A stretch of 64,000 bases of DNA from JAXDBM01 sp963709485 (GCA_963709485.1 CAVPWE010000002.1:1-64000); one strand, 5' to 3'; counted from the first letter of the stretch, positions 35,091 through 43,706 are shown. Translations and numbers: made by a program. Notes: generated by a model from the sequence alone, not told the origin.

Positions 35091-36134
35091 CTACCGGATC
35101 AGCATGCAGTCCCCGTAACTGTAAAAGCGGTAGCGTTCCGCAATCGCCTGCCGGTAGGCGCTCTGCATCAGGTCCCTGCCCGCCAGGGCGCAGACGAGCA
35201 GAAACAGAGACGACGCGGGAAGGTGAAAATTGGTGAGCAGCGCCCCGACGCGCCGGAACCGGTAGCCGGGATAGATGTAAAGCCGCGTCCATGCCGAACC
35301 GGGGCTCACCCTCCCCTGCCCGTCGGCGGCGGCTTCGATCGCCCGCGCCGAGGTCGTGCCCACGCAGACCACCCGTTCCGCGCGGTTCACCTGTTCCGCC
35401 GCCTCCCCGCCGATCCGGTAAAACTCCGCCTCCATGACATGGTCCTCGACGGAAGCGGTTTCAATCGGCAGGAAGGTCCCGTAGCCGACATGGAGGGTCA
35501 CCGGCACAACGGCGACGCCCCAGTCTTTGAGCGCGGTCAGGACCTCCCGGGAAAAATGCAGCCCCGCCGTCGGCGCCGCGATCGAGCCCGGCTGCGTGGC
35601 GTAAACCGTCTGATAGCGCCGGATATCGTCTTCGGGGGAATGCGCATCGCCCTTTTTCCTTTTGATATAGGGCGGCAGGGGGGCCGACCCGTGCCGTTCC
35701 AGGAAGCGGGCAAAGGGAATCGTGACCGTGAAGTCGAGCAGCCACTTCTTGTCGGAGATGCGCTCGGCAACCCGGGCCTCGCAGCCCTCCGCAAAGCCGA
35801 TCCGGTGACCGACGGACAGCCTTTTCGCCGGCCGGAGCAGGGCCTCCCAGGTCTGCATCAGCGGCGTGTCGCCGCGCACCCTGGAAAGCAGGAGAATTTC
35901 GACCGTGCCACCCGTTTCCTTCTTCCCGGCGAGCCGGGCCGGAATCACCTTTGAATCGTTGATGACCAGTGCGTCCCCGTCTTTCAGGAGGGCCGGCAGC
36001 CGGTCGAAACGGTCATGCCGGACAGCCGCCGTCCGGCGGTCGACCACCATCATGCGGGAACCGGACCGCTCCCGGCAGGGCGCCTGGGCAATCAGTTCCT
36101 CGGGCAGGTGGTAGCCGAAATCCGCCAGGTTCAT
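35091..36134 (-). CDS. queA: S-adenosylmethionine:tRNA ribosyltransferase-isomerase
   Basis: A 347-aa cytoplasmic enzyme that makes epoxyqueuosine in tRNA. Family motifs are FGYHLPEELIAQAPCRERSG at the start (here FGYHLPEELIAQ), DALVINDSKVIPARL, YQTVYATQPGSIAAPTAGLHF and TLHVGYGTFLPI. It is 87 nt upstream of tgt, the enzyme that acts one step earlier, so the two form the queuosine pair next to the yajC-secDF genes, an order seen in many proteobacteria. Confidence 0.97.
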   Translation of the reverse strand: MNLADFGYHLPEELIAQAPCRERSGSRMMVVDRRTAAVRHDRFDRLPALLKDGDALVINDSKVIPARLAGKKETGGTVEILLLSRVRGDTPLMQTWEALLRPAKRLSVGHRIGFAEGCEARVAERISDKKWLLDFTVTIPFARFLERHGSAPLPPYIKRKKGDAHSPEDDIRRYQTVYATQPGSIAAPTAGLHFSREVLTALKDWGVAVVPVTLHVGYGTFLPIETASVEDHVMEAEFYRIGGEAAEQVNRAERVVCVGTTSARAIEAAADGQGRVSPGSAWTRLYIYPGYRFRRVGALLTNFHLPASSLFLLVCALAGRDLMQSAYRQAIAERYRFYSYGDCMLIR

Positions 36135-36135
36135 C

Positions 36136-36321
36136 TCAGGACCGCCCCAGATAGACGAGAAGCAGTCCGGCTGCGATGGCGGCGAGCCCGAGCATTCTCA
36201 GGGTCGCATCGGGAATTTCGGTCACCTTGATCAGATAGGTCTTGATCTTGTCCGGAAATGCGAAATAGGGGAGGCCCTCGATGATGAACACCATGCCCAG
36301 CACGCAAAGAAAAAAATCCAT
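36136..36321 (-). CDS. DUF2065 family small membrane protein
   Basis: A 61-aa protein with two hydrophobic helices (FFLCVLGMVFIIEGLPYFAF and MLGLAAIAAGLLLVYLG) joined by a basic/polar loop; this matches DUF2065. The start is the ATG at 36321, preceded by GAGGGGTAAC; it ends 1 nt before the queA start codon on the same strand, so translation is probably coupled. Function not known. Confidence 0.85.
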   Translation of the reverse strand: MDFFLCVLGMVFIIEGLPYFAFPDKIKTYLIKVTEIPDATLRMLGLAAIAAGLLLVYLGRS

Positions 36322-36322
36322 G

Positions 36323-37126
36323 TTACCCCTCTTCCCCCGCCTTGCATTCGTCCCAGATGCGGTCCATCTCCGCCAGCGAGGCCTGCCCGGGCGTCTTTCC
36401 CTCCGCCGCCAGCCCCCGCTCCACGCAGGCAAAGCGGCGGGCAAACTTGTCGTTGGCCCGGCGCAGCGCTTCATCGGCGTCGACGCGGGCAAAGCGGCTG
36501 AGGTTCACCAGCGAAAAGAGGAGATCGCCCAGCTCCTCCCGGACCTTTGCCGGTTCACTGCCGCCCAGTGCGGCCTTCAGCTCCCGCAGCTCTTCCTCGA
36601 CCTTGGCCAGGACATCCTCCGTCGCAGACCAGTCGAAGCCGACCCGGGAAGCCCTTTCCGTCATTTTCTGCGCCCGCAGCAGCGAAGGCAGCGAACGGGG
36701 AATCCCGTCCAGGACTCCCCTGCCGCGGTGTTTGTTCTCCAGATTTTCCTTGATGTCCCGCCAGTTGGCCCTGATTTCCTCCACGTCCCGCACTTTCCGG
36801 TCGCCGAAGACGTGGGGGTGACGCCGGGTCATTTTTTCCGCAATCTCGCTCATCACGTCGGGCAGGGCGAACTCCCCCCGCTCCTCCGCCATGACCGCCA
36901 GGAAAAGGATCTGAAAAAGGAGGTCGCCCAGCTCTTCCCGCAGGGCCGGGGCCGAGCCGCCATCGATCGCATCGACCACTTCGTAGGCCTCATCGATCAG
37001 GCAGCGCCCGATATCCTCCTTTCTCTGCTGCCGGTCCCAGAGGCATCCTTCGGGAGACCTTAACTTCTTTATGATCTCCAGGAGGTTCCACAGGCCCTTT
37101 AGAACTTGCAAAGACGGTTCCGCCAA
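36323..37126 (-). CDS. mazG: nucleoside triphosphate pyrophosphohydrolase MazG
   Basis: A 267-aa protein with two MazG domains, the usual length. Domain 1 has CLWDRQQRKEDIGRCLIDEAYEVVDAID (in part EAYEVVDAID) and REELGDLLFQILFLA; domain 2 has EEELRELKAAL and REELGDLLFSLVNLSRF. The acidic EExxE/ExxD residues bind the metal that hydrolyses NTPs to NMP and pyrophosphate. There is no ATG in the proper place; the TTG at 37126 lies 6 nt after GGAG and begins MAEPSLQVLKGL, just before the conserved domain. Divergent to the next gene. Confidence 0.93.
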   Translation of the reverse strand: MAEPSLQVLKGLWNLLEIIKKLRSPEGCLWDRQQRKEDIGRCLIDEAYEVVDAIDGGSAPALREELGDLLFQILFLAVMAEERGEFALPDVMSEIAEKMTRRHPHVFGDRKVRDVEEIRANWRDIKENLENKHRGRGVLDGIPRSLPSLLRAQKMTERASRVGFDWSATEDVLAKVEEELRELKAALGGSEPAKVREELGDLLFSLVNLSRFARVDADEALRRANDKFARRFACVERGLAAEGKTPGQASLAEMDRIWDECKAGEEG

Positions 37127-37328
37127 GGTATACTCCGGACGTTTTTTGGAACGGATTAGTAACACATTCAAAGGGCTGTGACAACGATTTCCGAACGGGA
37201 TCGGCGACGGCCTCCTTGCCGCCGCCGGTGCGGCTTTCATCCGCCGAACCTCATGACGGCCCAAGCCATTCCTGACGCGCGCCGCATTCACCCGGGCGGC
37301 CTGTCTGTGAACATTGCGGATGAATTGC

Positions 37329-37799
37329 ATGAGCGAAAAGCGATTCCGGATCGCAGCGATGATCTTCTCCCTGATTTCGATCCTCCTGTGCGCGCCGTCG
37401 GCGGCGATGTGCGGAGCGGAACCGGACGGGCCGGCCGGTTTGTCCGCCGAGGGCCTGGCCGTTTACCGGGCGGCCCGGGCCTATCTCGATGCGGAATTGA
37501 AGCGGGACCTGAAGGCGGTCTATGATCATCTGGCCCCGTCGTCCGTCTATTGCGCCACCCGCGATTATGCGGCCTACCTGGCCGAGGCGGAAGCATCGCC
37601 GGTGCGCATCGTGGAATACAACATCCTGAACATTGCCGGCATCCGGGAAAACGAAGACAGGCAGGCATATCCGGATGTGGAAAAGTTCGCCCGGGTTGAG
37701 GTCGACCTGAAATTCCTTTACGTCGACACGGGGCAGACGGCGCAGGTGAATTTCGACTTTACCTTCATCAAGGAAAAGGGGCGGTGGTACAAAGGCTGA
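37329..37799 (+). CDS. secreted hypothetical protein, possible NTF2-like fold
   Basis: A 156-aa exported protein. The signal peptide is SEKRFRIAAMIFSLISILLC with an Ala-rich cleavage region. The mature part begins with an amphipathic helix (AVYRAARAYLDAELKRDLKAVYDHLAP) and continues as beta strands ending in FDFTFIKEKGRWYK, the profile of a small NTF2/SnoaL-like domain (motif anchors YDHLAP and EKGRWYK). Two in-frame ATG codons are possible; 37329 follows GGATG. It is 138 nt upstream of a Liv-type binding protein. Function unknown. Confidence 0.7.
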   Translation: MSEKRFRIAAMIFSLISILLCAPSAAMCGAEPDGPAGLSAEGLAVYRAARAYLDAELKRDLKAVYDHLAPSSVYCATRDYAAYLAEAEASPVRIVEYNILNIAGIRENEDRQAYPDVEKFARVEVDLKFLYVDTGQTAQVNFDFTFIKEKGRWYKG

Positions 37800-37937
37800 C
37801 GGGAAATGGATCCCCGTCGTGAAGGGGGTGATTGCCGGGCATTCTGACGCGAAGGATTGCAATCGAAGGAAAAGAGCGGGTTCCGATGGGGTGCATTGCC
37901 CATCGGCGGGCACATTCAATCTAAGGAGGGAAGGATC

Positions 37938-39131
37938 ATGCGCAAAAAAGGACTGTTATTGTTCGTTTTGATCGTCATGCTGTCTCTTGTCGCGCTACCG
38001 TCGGCCGGCGGCGCCGCGCCCGGTTTCGACGACAAGGAGATCCGGGTTGCCCAGTGGGGCCCCCAGACAGGCCCGGCCGCCCCGTGGGGTTCCGTCGCCA
38101 GGGGCTCAAGCATCCTGTTCAACCTGGTCAACGAGGCAGGCGGCATCCACGGCCGGAAAATCAAGTACTTCATCCGGGACGACCAGTACAACCCGACCCA
38201 GACCAAAGCGGCGGTCAAGGAACTGGTGGAGAGACAGGGAATTTTTGCCTTCGTCGGCGGCGTGTCGGCGGCCGGGGGGCTTGCCGTGAAGGATTACCTG
38301 GCCCAGAACAAGGTCATCTGGGTGGGCCCCGCCACGAGCGTCAAGGAATACGTCTTCCCCGTCAACCCCTATCTTTTCAGCATCTACCCTCTCTATGAGG
38401 ATGAAGCCTCCCTTCTGACCAAATACATCGTCGAGAAGCTGAAGATCAAAAAAATCGGCTTTTTCTACCAGAACGACTCCTATGGAAAGAACGGCCTTGA
38501 CGGCTTCCGGCAGCGGATGAACCACTACAAGCTGAAGCCCGTGGCGGAGATCCCCGTGGAGCCCACGGAAAAGGACCTGGCCTCCCAGATGCTCAAGTTC
38601 AAGAATTCCGGGGCCGAATCGGTCATCATGTGGGTCAACCCGACAACGGCCGTGATCGCCCTGAAAACCTGCGCCACCATCGGCTACAAGCCCCAGTGGG
38701 TCTCCTCGAACACGCTTTCCGATTACGCCCTGATGCACAAGATCAGCGGGGGGCTGTGGGAGGGGGTCATCACGGGGGCTTTTTCCGAACCGACCGACGC
38801 CACGCTGCCCCTGATGGTAAAATACCGCGAGGCCGCCAAACGGATGGCGCCGGATGAGCGGTGGGGCCTCTTCTACATGGCCGGCATTCTCTTCGCGGAG
38901 CCCTTCGTCGACGCCCTGAAGCGGGCGGGGCCGAAACTTTCCACGGAAGCCTGTCTGAAGGCGCTGAACGAAACGAAGGATTTCAAGGGCGTCGGCCCGA
39001 AGGTCAACTGGTCGAGTGCACAGCACCAGGGAACCGACTCCGTCATGATCTGGAAGTGCGGTCCCAACGGCACGTCTATCATGCTCCAGGGCTGGACGGC
39101 AAACGATCTGGCGACCTGGAAGAAGAAATAA
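37938..39131 (+). CDS. ABC transporter substrate-binding protein, LivK-like
   Basis: A 397-aa periplasmic binding protein of peripla_BP_6 type. Signal peptide at residues 1-27 (RKKGLLLFVLIVMLSLVAL). The ligand domain opens with IRVAQWGPQTGPAAPWG and continues with FNLVNEAGGIHGRKIKYF and GVSAAGGLAVKDYL, then KIGFFYQNDSYGKNGLDGF, all typical of Liv-type receptors. AAGGAGG precedes the ATG at 37938. Its transporter genes are not beside it; the liv permease set at the start of the window is a possible partner. Precedes a leucine-type catabolic cluster. Confidence 0.92.
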   Translation: MRKKGLLLFVLIVMLSLVALPSAGGAAPGFDDKEIRVAQWGPQTGPAAPWGSVARGSSILFNLVNEAGGIHGRKIKYFIRDDQYNPTQTKAAVKELVERQGIFAFVGGVSAAGGLAVKDYLAQNKVIWVGPATSVKEYVFPVNPYLFSIYPLYEDEASLLTKYIVEKLKIKKIGFFYQNDSYGKNGLDGFRQRMNHYKLKPVAEIPVEPTEKDLASQMLKFKNSGAESVIMWVNPTTAVIALKTCATIGYKPQWVSSNTLSDYALMHKISGGLWEGVITGAFSEPTDATLPLMVKYREAAKRMAPDERWGLFYMAGILFAEPFVDALKRAGPKLSTEACLKALNETKDFKGVGPKVNWSSAQHQGTDSVMIWKCGPNGTSIMLQGWTANDLATWKKK

Positions 39132-39155
39132 TTCGGAAATCCGGCCATTGGCGCC

Positions 39156-39214
39156 GGTCCGCGGGCGGCGAATATTGAGGATATTGCAACGCAATGATTC
39201 ACCGCCCGCGGACC
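39156..39214. repeat. 13-bp perfect inverted repeat downstream of the binding protein
   Basis: GGTCCGCGGGCGG at 39156-39168 pairs exactly with CCGCCCGCGGACC at 39202-39214 around a 33-nt loop that itself holds a small ATTGC/GCAAT stem. It begins 25 nt after the binding-protein stop. There is no T-run, so it is either a weak terminator or an mRNA-stabilising 3' structure. Confidence 0.6.
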
Positions 39215-39260
39215 ATTCTTCAAGGGTTCGACAAAGTATCCTCATCCTCTCTAAAAATGC

Positions 39261-39287
39261 TTGACAGTCCGCCCTCTTTCATATAGG
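39261..39287 (+). promoter_or_regulatory. possible promoter of the acyl-CoA carboxylase cluster
   Basis: Perfect TTGACA and TATAGG, but only 15 nt apart, 227 nt upstream of the carboxylase ATG. The short spacing makes it a weak candidate. Confidence 0.28.
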
Positions 39288-39513
39288 TAACCATCGTTTT
39301 AGGATCAATCTCACGCTCACGCAAAATCCCTGCGCCTGAAGGAGATCTGCCCATCCCATCAATTTGTCGGGAACAATCGCGGAGCAGCCCTGGCAAGCAT
39401 GAATCGATGTTTGTAAGGCGAGCGCGGCGAAACCATAGATGGTTTCCGCAAGGGCCGCCAAAGCATAAAACACGTTTTTCAGTTTTTCATCAAAATTCTT
39501 AGAGGAGGGCGAC

Positions 39514-41193
39514 ATGGCAGAAGAAGAGAAAAAACCAAGATTGTCAAGAGCTGAACGGTTGGAAAAGGAACGGGAGACCAACCTGAAACATTGGGAGGCG
39601 CAGGACGCGCTCCTGTTCAAGCACCGTGAAGAGGCCTACGACATCGGCGGCGCCGATCAGGTGGCCCGTCTGGCCAAGCAGGGCAAAAAACCGATGCGCG
39701 ACCTGGTCAAGATGCTGATCGACCCGGGGACGGACTTCTACGAGCTGGGGCTCGACGCCGGCTACGACATCGGCAAGAAGCGCCTCTACGGCGGCGAGAT
39801 CTACGAATCGGAAAAGCGCGCCCACATCCCGGGCGGCGGCCTCGTCACCGGCGTCGGCACGGTCATGGGCAAGGACTGCATGATCTTCGCCAATGAGAAC
39901 CGCTACGCCGCGGGAACCTATTTCCCCATCACCCTGAAGAAGCACATGCGGGCCCAGGCGATCGCCGAGCAGTGCGAGCTGCCCTGTGTCTACCTCACCG
40001 ATTCGGGAGGCATCAACCTGCCCCTGCAGGTCGGCTGCTTCGCCGATGACGGCCACTTCGGGACCATGTTCTACAACATGTGCCACATGTCCGCCAAGGG
40101 CATCCGGCAGTACACCCTGTCCACCGGCGGCAACACCGCGGGCGGCGCCTACATCGTTTACCTGGCCAGCGAATCCATTATGATCGAAAAGATGGCCTAC
40201 GCCTTCCTGGCCGGCCCCCCCATGGTCAAGTCCGCCATCGGCGAGACGGTTTCCATGGAAGACCTGGGCGGCGCGTATGTGCACACCCAGCACTCCGGCG
40301 GCTGCGATCATTTTGTCCGGACTCAGGAAGAGGGAATCGCCAAACTGCGCGCCATGATGGAATTCGAACCCTCCAACAAGCTCTGCATCGAGCGCCGGGA
40401 GAACCGGGAGCCGAAGTTCGATTTCAAGGAAATGATGCGCAGCACGCCCGTGGACACCTATCAGTACATCAATATCAAGGAAACCATCAAGTGTCTGGCC
40501 GATGACAGTTATTTCTACGAGTACAAGCCCACCTACGGCCCCGGCCGCGGGGATTCGGTCATCGCCGGCAAGATGTGGATGAAAGGCATTCCCGTGGGCG
40601 TCATCGCTTCCAACGCCAGCGGCGTCATCTACATCGACGCGGCGCGCAAGGCCACGGAGTGGATGATCCGCTGCGGCAACGCCAAGCTTCCGGTCCTCTT
40701 CCTCCAGGGTTCGCCCGGCTACATGGTGGGCAAGGCAGAGGAATGGGGCGGCATCGGCAAATACGGCTCCGACATGGTCCGGGCCTGCACCTGCCTGGAC
40801 ACCCCCAAGATCACCTACGTCATCGGCCCCGACCACGGCGCCGCCAACTACGGCATGTGCGGCCGGGCCTTCAAGCCCCGCTTCGCCTTCACCAACATGC
40901 GGGGCCGCACGACGGTCATGTCCGGCGAGACGGCGGGCTTCATCGTGGAAACGGTCCGCCGCAAGAACATCATCGACAAGGGCGGCCAGGTGAACGAGGA
41001 TGAAATGGCCAAGTTCCGCCAGATGATGAGAGACCGCTACGACGCGGAAGGGCATCCCTTCTACACCGGTTCGCTGATTTTCCACGATGGCGTCGTGGCC
41101 TTCAGCGAGGCGCGCGAAAAGATCGCCCGAGGCTTCGAGATCGCGCTCCGGGTTCCCATCAAGGAATCCTACTGGGGCGATCTGAAGGTCTGA
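39514..41193 (+). CDS. acyl-CoA carboxylase carboxyltransferase subunit (3-methylcrotonyl-CoA carboxylase beta-like)
   Basis: A 559-aa biotin-dependent carboxyltransferase with two crotonase-like halves. N-half: GGGLVTGVGTVMGKDCMIFANE, CVYLTDSGGINLPLQ, STGGNTAGGAYIVYL; C-half: NASGVIYIDAARKATEWMIRC in part, FLQGSPGYMVGKAEEWGGI and GPDHGAANYGMCGRAF. These show the CoA and carboxybiotin oxyanion loops. The family includes methylcrotonyl-, geranyl-, propionyl-CoA carboxylases and glutaconyl-CoA decarboxylases. The following hydratase and HMG-CoA lyase-like genes make methylcrotonyl-CoA the best guess. No biotin carboxylase subunit is encoded nearby. AGAGGAGGG precedes the ATG. Confidence 0.85.
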   Translation: MAEEEKKPRLSRAERLEKERETNLKHWEAQDALLFKHREEAYDIGGADQVARLAKQGKKPMRDLVKMLIDPGTDFYELGLDAGYDIGKKRLYGGEIYESEKRAHIPGGGLVTGVGTVMGKDCMIFANENRYAAGTYFPITLKKHMRAQAIAEQCELPCVYLTDSGGINLPLQVGCFADDGHFGTMFYNMCHMSAKGIRQYTLSTGGNTAGGAYIVYLASESIMIEKMAYAFLAGPPMVKSAIGETVSMEDLGGAYVHTQHSGGCDHFVRTQEEGIAKLRAMMEFEPSNKLCIERRENREPKFDFKEMMRSTPVDTYQYINIKETIKCLADDSYFYEYKPTYGPGRGDSVIAGKMWMKGIPVGVIASNASGVIYIDAARKATEWMIRCGNAKLPVLFLQGSPGYMVGKAEEWGGIGKYGSDMVRACTCLDTPKITYVIGPDHGAANYGMCGRAFKPRFAFTNMRGRTTVMSGETAGFIVETVRRKNIIDKGGQVNEDEMAKFRQMMRDRYDAEGHPFYTGSLIFHDGVVAFSEAREKIARGFEIALRVPIKESYWGDLKV

Positions 41194-41228
41194 AAGCTAT
41201 CCACAGAATTTCGAGAGGAGAAATCACT

Positions 41229-42029
41229 ATGGCAGATATACTGCTGCAGGAAAGAACCGATGACGGCATCCTGATTCTCACGCTGAATCGGCCCGATGCC
41301 ATGAACTGCTTTAATTTCGACCTGCTGGCCGTCCTCGCGGATGTGATCCGGGAGGCCAATTTCGACATGGACCTGCGGTGCATCATCATCACCGGGTCCA
41401 AGGCCGGCGACGAGCCGAAAAAGTGGTCCTTCTCCACGGGAGCGGACCTGAAGGAGAGGCGGACCCTGACGCAGGACCAGGTCCGCCGGTTCATCTTCAC
41501 GATCCGGAACACCTTCACCGCCGTCGAGCAGGTGCGGGTGCCGGTCATCGCCGCCATCAACGGCTTCGCCTTCGGCGGCGGCACGGAGCTGGCCCTGGCA
41601 TGCGATATTCGCATCGCCTCGTCCAATGTCCTGATGGGCCTCACGGAAACGAGTCTGGCCATCATTCCCGGCGCGGGCGGCACCCAGCGCCTACCCAGAA
41701 TCGTCGGCGTGGCGAAGGCGAAGGAGCTGATCTACACGGCCCGCCGTTTCAACGCCCAGACGGCGCTGGATATCGGTCTCGTCAGCAAGGTGGTCGAGCC
41801 GGACAAGCTTCTGGACGCCGCCCTGGAACTGGCCAGGGAAATTGCCAAGAACGGCCCCATCGGCGTGGCGCAGGCCAAGTTCGTTCTCAACTATGGGTCG
41901 GAGGCCAGCCTCGGCGTGGCGCTGCCGCTGGAATCCAAGGCTTACGAGGTGACGATTCCGACGAAGGATCGCCTGGAGGCCCTGGCGGCATTTGCCGAGA
42001 AAAGGAAGCCCGTTTTCAAGGGTGAGTAA
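41229..42029 (+). CDS. enoyl-CoA hydratase/isomerase family (methylglutaconyl-CoA hydratase candidate)
   Basis: A 266-aa crotonase. The oxyanion loop is INGFAFGGGTELALACDIRIAS (core GFAFGGGTELALACD) near residue 112, and the catalytic Glu region is MGLTETSLAIIPGAGGTQRLPR (core ETSLAIIPGAGGTQRLPR) near 140-158, with both acidic residues of a hydratase. The end FAEKRKPVFKGE is a common crotonase tail. It lies 35 nt after the carboxyltransferase gene, with GAGAGGAG before the ATG. In a leucine/isovalerate route it would hydrate 3-methylglutaconyl-CoA to HMG-CoA; other enoyl-CoA substrates are possible. Confidence 0.88.
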   Translation: MADILLQERTDDGILILTLNRPDAMNCFNFDLLAVLADVIREANFDMDLRCIIITGSKAGDEPKKWSFSTGADLKERRTLTQDQVRRFIFTIRNTFTAVEQVRVPVIAAINGFAFGGGTELALACDIRIASSNVLMGLTETSLAIIPGAGGTQRLPRIVGVAKAKELIYTARRFNAQTALDIGLVSKVVEPDKLLDAALELAREIAKNGPIGVAQAKFVLNYGSEASLGVALPLESKAYEVTIPTKDRLEALAAFAEKRKPVFKGE

Positions 42030-42120
42030 AAGAACTGATAAAGTTTCCCCTTCTCCTTTCTGCCGCCTGAGTGAGGGGAGATTCTTTATTAAAAAATTTA
42101 TCTGAAGGAGGAGTGGTTGT

Positions 42121-43305
42121 ATGGCGACAGAGTATGATTATTGGAAGATATTTCCGAGGATGCCGAAGAAGGTGATGATCGGGGACATTACGATCCGGGA
42201 CGGTTTCCAGCATTGCGAGAAGTTCATATCGACGCAGGCGAAGATTTTTTATGGTCAGGAGATGATTCTGGCCGGGGCGAAGGAGATTGAAGTAACCAAC
42301 CTGGGAAGCGCCGTTACCACGCCGCAGTTTTCGGATGCGGATGCGGTTCTGATGGCCCTGCGAAGCGACGAGTTCAAAAAGCGCTGTGCCCGTGCCGGTG
42401 TCAAATATGAAGATCTCTGCATGACCGCAGTCACGATCCGGGAAACCGCCGTGGATCGGGCGATTGAGTTGAAGAAGAAGGGGATCGGACCGGACCGGAT
42501 TCTGATGATGGTTTCCACGGACCCCGAGCATCATTTTGCCAATTCGGGCACGACGCTGACGCAGTACTGGAAGGAAGCGGAGCGCTGCATCAAGAAGGCG
42601 ACGGATGCGGGACTCAAGATGTGCGGCACGGTGAGCACGATCTGGGGGAGCCCGATCACGGGGGCGACGAAGCTGGAGGACGCGGTGGAGTTTACGAAGC
42701 GGTGGTTCTCCATCGGCGCACACGACATTGAGCATGCCGACCACGACGGGTCCGCCTCGGCGGCCCAGGTGTACCGGTATTTTTCCATGGTGATGGATGC
42801 GATGCCGAACCCGGAGGCGCATCTGTGCCATCTGCACGAGACGAAGCGGGTCGCGTCGGCCTCGATTCTGGCGGCCCTGCATGCGGGGATCACCCGTTTT
42901 GAGGGGACGCTGGGCGGCCTGGGCGGCCAGCCGGCCAATTTCCTGGACGACAGTCCCATCCGGGGCACCGGGGAATACTACTACAAGGATCCCCGCTACG
43001 TGGGCCTGATCTGCCTGGAGGACCTGCTGGTGCAGATCGACGAGCTGGGCATCGAGCACGGCTTCGATGTGGACCGCGTGCTCTGGCTGGGTGCGAAGAT
43101 GGAGAAGACGATCGGCCAGCGGCTCCGCTCCGAGGCGGTGATCAACGGCCGGACACTGAAGGAGGGGCATCCCGAGTTCGGCCGTCCCGGTCTGGCCAAG
43201 CTGGTCGCGAAGGTCGGCGAGAAGCCCGGCCAGAAGGTTCCCACAGAGTGGTCCGCCGAGGCCATTCTTCCCGAGAAGTGGGGCCCCGCCGCCTGGAAGA
43301 AATAA
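42121..43305 (+). CDS. HMG-CoA lyase-like DRE-TIM metallolyase
   Basis: A 394-aa aldolase-type TIM barrel. The metal/catalytic signature is GDITIRDGFQHCEKF near residue 21 (consensus R-D-G-x-Q); a second metal-binding stretch is HLCHLHETKRVASAS near 237-251, and FEGTLGGLGGQP near 260 is the lyase loop with Gly-Gly. HMG-CoA lyases are about 300 aa; this one has about 90 extra residues, mostly at the C-terminus (KMEKTIGQRLRSEAVINGR, VPTEWSAEAILPEKWGP). Substrate might be HMG-CoA or a homologue. GGAGGAG lies upstream. The first 300 bases are less GC-rich than the rest. Confidence 0.82.
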   Translation: MATEYDYWKIFPRMPKKVMIGDITIRDGFQHCEKFISTQAKIFYGQEMILAGAKEIEVTNLGSAVTTPQFSDADAVLMALRSDEFKKRCARAGVKYEDLCMTAVTIRETAVDRAIELKKKGIGPDRILMMVSTDPEHHFANSGTTLTQYWKEAERCIKKATDAGLKMCGTVSTIWGSPITGATKLEDAVEFTKRWFSIGAHDIEHADHDGSASAAQVYRYFSMVMDAMPNPEAHLCHLHETKRVASASILAALHAGITRFEGTLGGLGGQPANFLDDSPIRGTGEYYYKDPRYVGLICLEDLLVQIDELGIEHGFDVDRVLWLGAKMEKTIGQRLRSEAVINGRTLKEGHPEFGRPGLAKLVAKVGEKPGQKVPTEWSAEAILPEKWGPAAWKK

Positions 43306-43315
43306 TGCGTTGAAC

Positions 43316-43354
43316 GCATTCGGCGGGGGAACGCAACGGTCCCCCGCCGAATGC
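43316..43354. other. 15-bp perfect hairpin between the lyase-like and biotin-carrier genes
   Basis: GCATTCGGCGGGGGA and TCCCCCGCCGAATGC pair completely around a 9-nt loop, with no T-run following. It starts 10 nt past the lyase stop and ends 70 nt before the biotin-carrier start. An mRNA stabiliser, processing site or attenuator is more likely than full termination. Confidence 0.65.
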
Positions 43355-43424
43355 AAACATCATAACACAGCATGGCTGAAGAAACCATGCCGGCATAAAA
43401 TTCAAGCAAAGGAGGTCTGAACAA

Positions 43425-43640
43425 ATGGCTGTCGAAGTAGTAGCCCCCATGCCCGGAACGATCGCGGAGATCCTGGTCGATGTCGGCGATTCCGTCAATG
43501 CGGATGATGAACTGATCATTCTTGAGGCAATGAAGATGGAAAACCCCATCGTGGCGCCGGCGAGCGGAAAAGTCGCCGAAATCAAGGTCGGCGAAAAGGA
43601 CAAGGTCGATACGAACCAGGTTCTGGTCGTCCTCGAGTAA
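43425..43640 (+). CDS. biotin/lipoyl carrier protein (BCCP-type)
   Basis: A 71-aa single biotinyl domain. The biotin attachment site is EAMKMENP, with the target Lys between the two Met, near residue 36-43. The domain opens VVAPMPGTIAEILVDVGDSV and closes GEKDKVDTNQVLVVLE. A free-standing carrier must work with separate carboxyltransferase and biotin carboxylase (or a membrane decarboxylase); only the carboxyltransferase is here. GGAGG lies before the ATG. Followed by a strong terminator. Confidence 0.92.
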   Translation: MAVEVVAPMPGTIAEILVDVGDSVNADDELIILEAMKMENPIVAPASGKVAEIKVGEKDKVDTNQVLVVLE

Positions 43641-43668
43641 CCGGTCCCGTCTTTGGAACGATAAACGA

Positions 43669-43706
43669 ATGCCGGGCCTTTCACGAAAGGCCCGGCATTT
43701 TCTTTT
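43669..43706 (+). terminator. Rho-independent terminator of the carboxylase cluster
   Basis: ATGCCGGGCCTTTC pairs with GAAAGGCCCGGCAT around a very small loop and is followed by TTTCTTTT. It lies 29 nt past the biotin-carrier stop and closes the plus-strand cluster. Confidence 0.88.

Larger units (their letters stand above)
39132..39513. other. intergenic region between binding protein and carboxylase cluster
   Basis: 382 nt without a supported gene. It contains the 13-bp inverted repeat at 39156-39214 and a weak promoter-like sequence at 39261-39287. A minus-strand frame through this region overlaps the carboxylase gene and has no ribosome site. Confidence 0.6.

Noticed and set aside
39544..41085. 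513-codon minus-strand frame opposite the carboxyltransferase
   Set aside because: Shadow of a strongly conserved gene; the composition (His, Gly, Val, Ala repeats) is typical of antisense translation.
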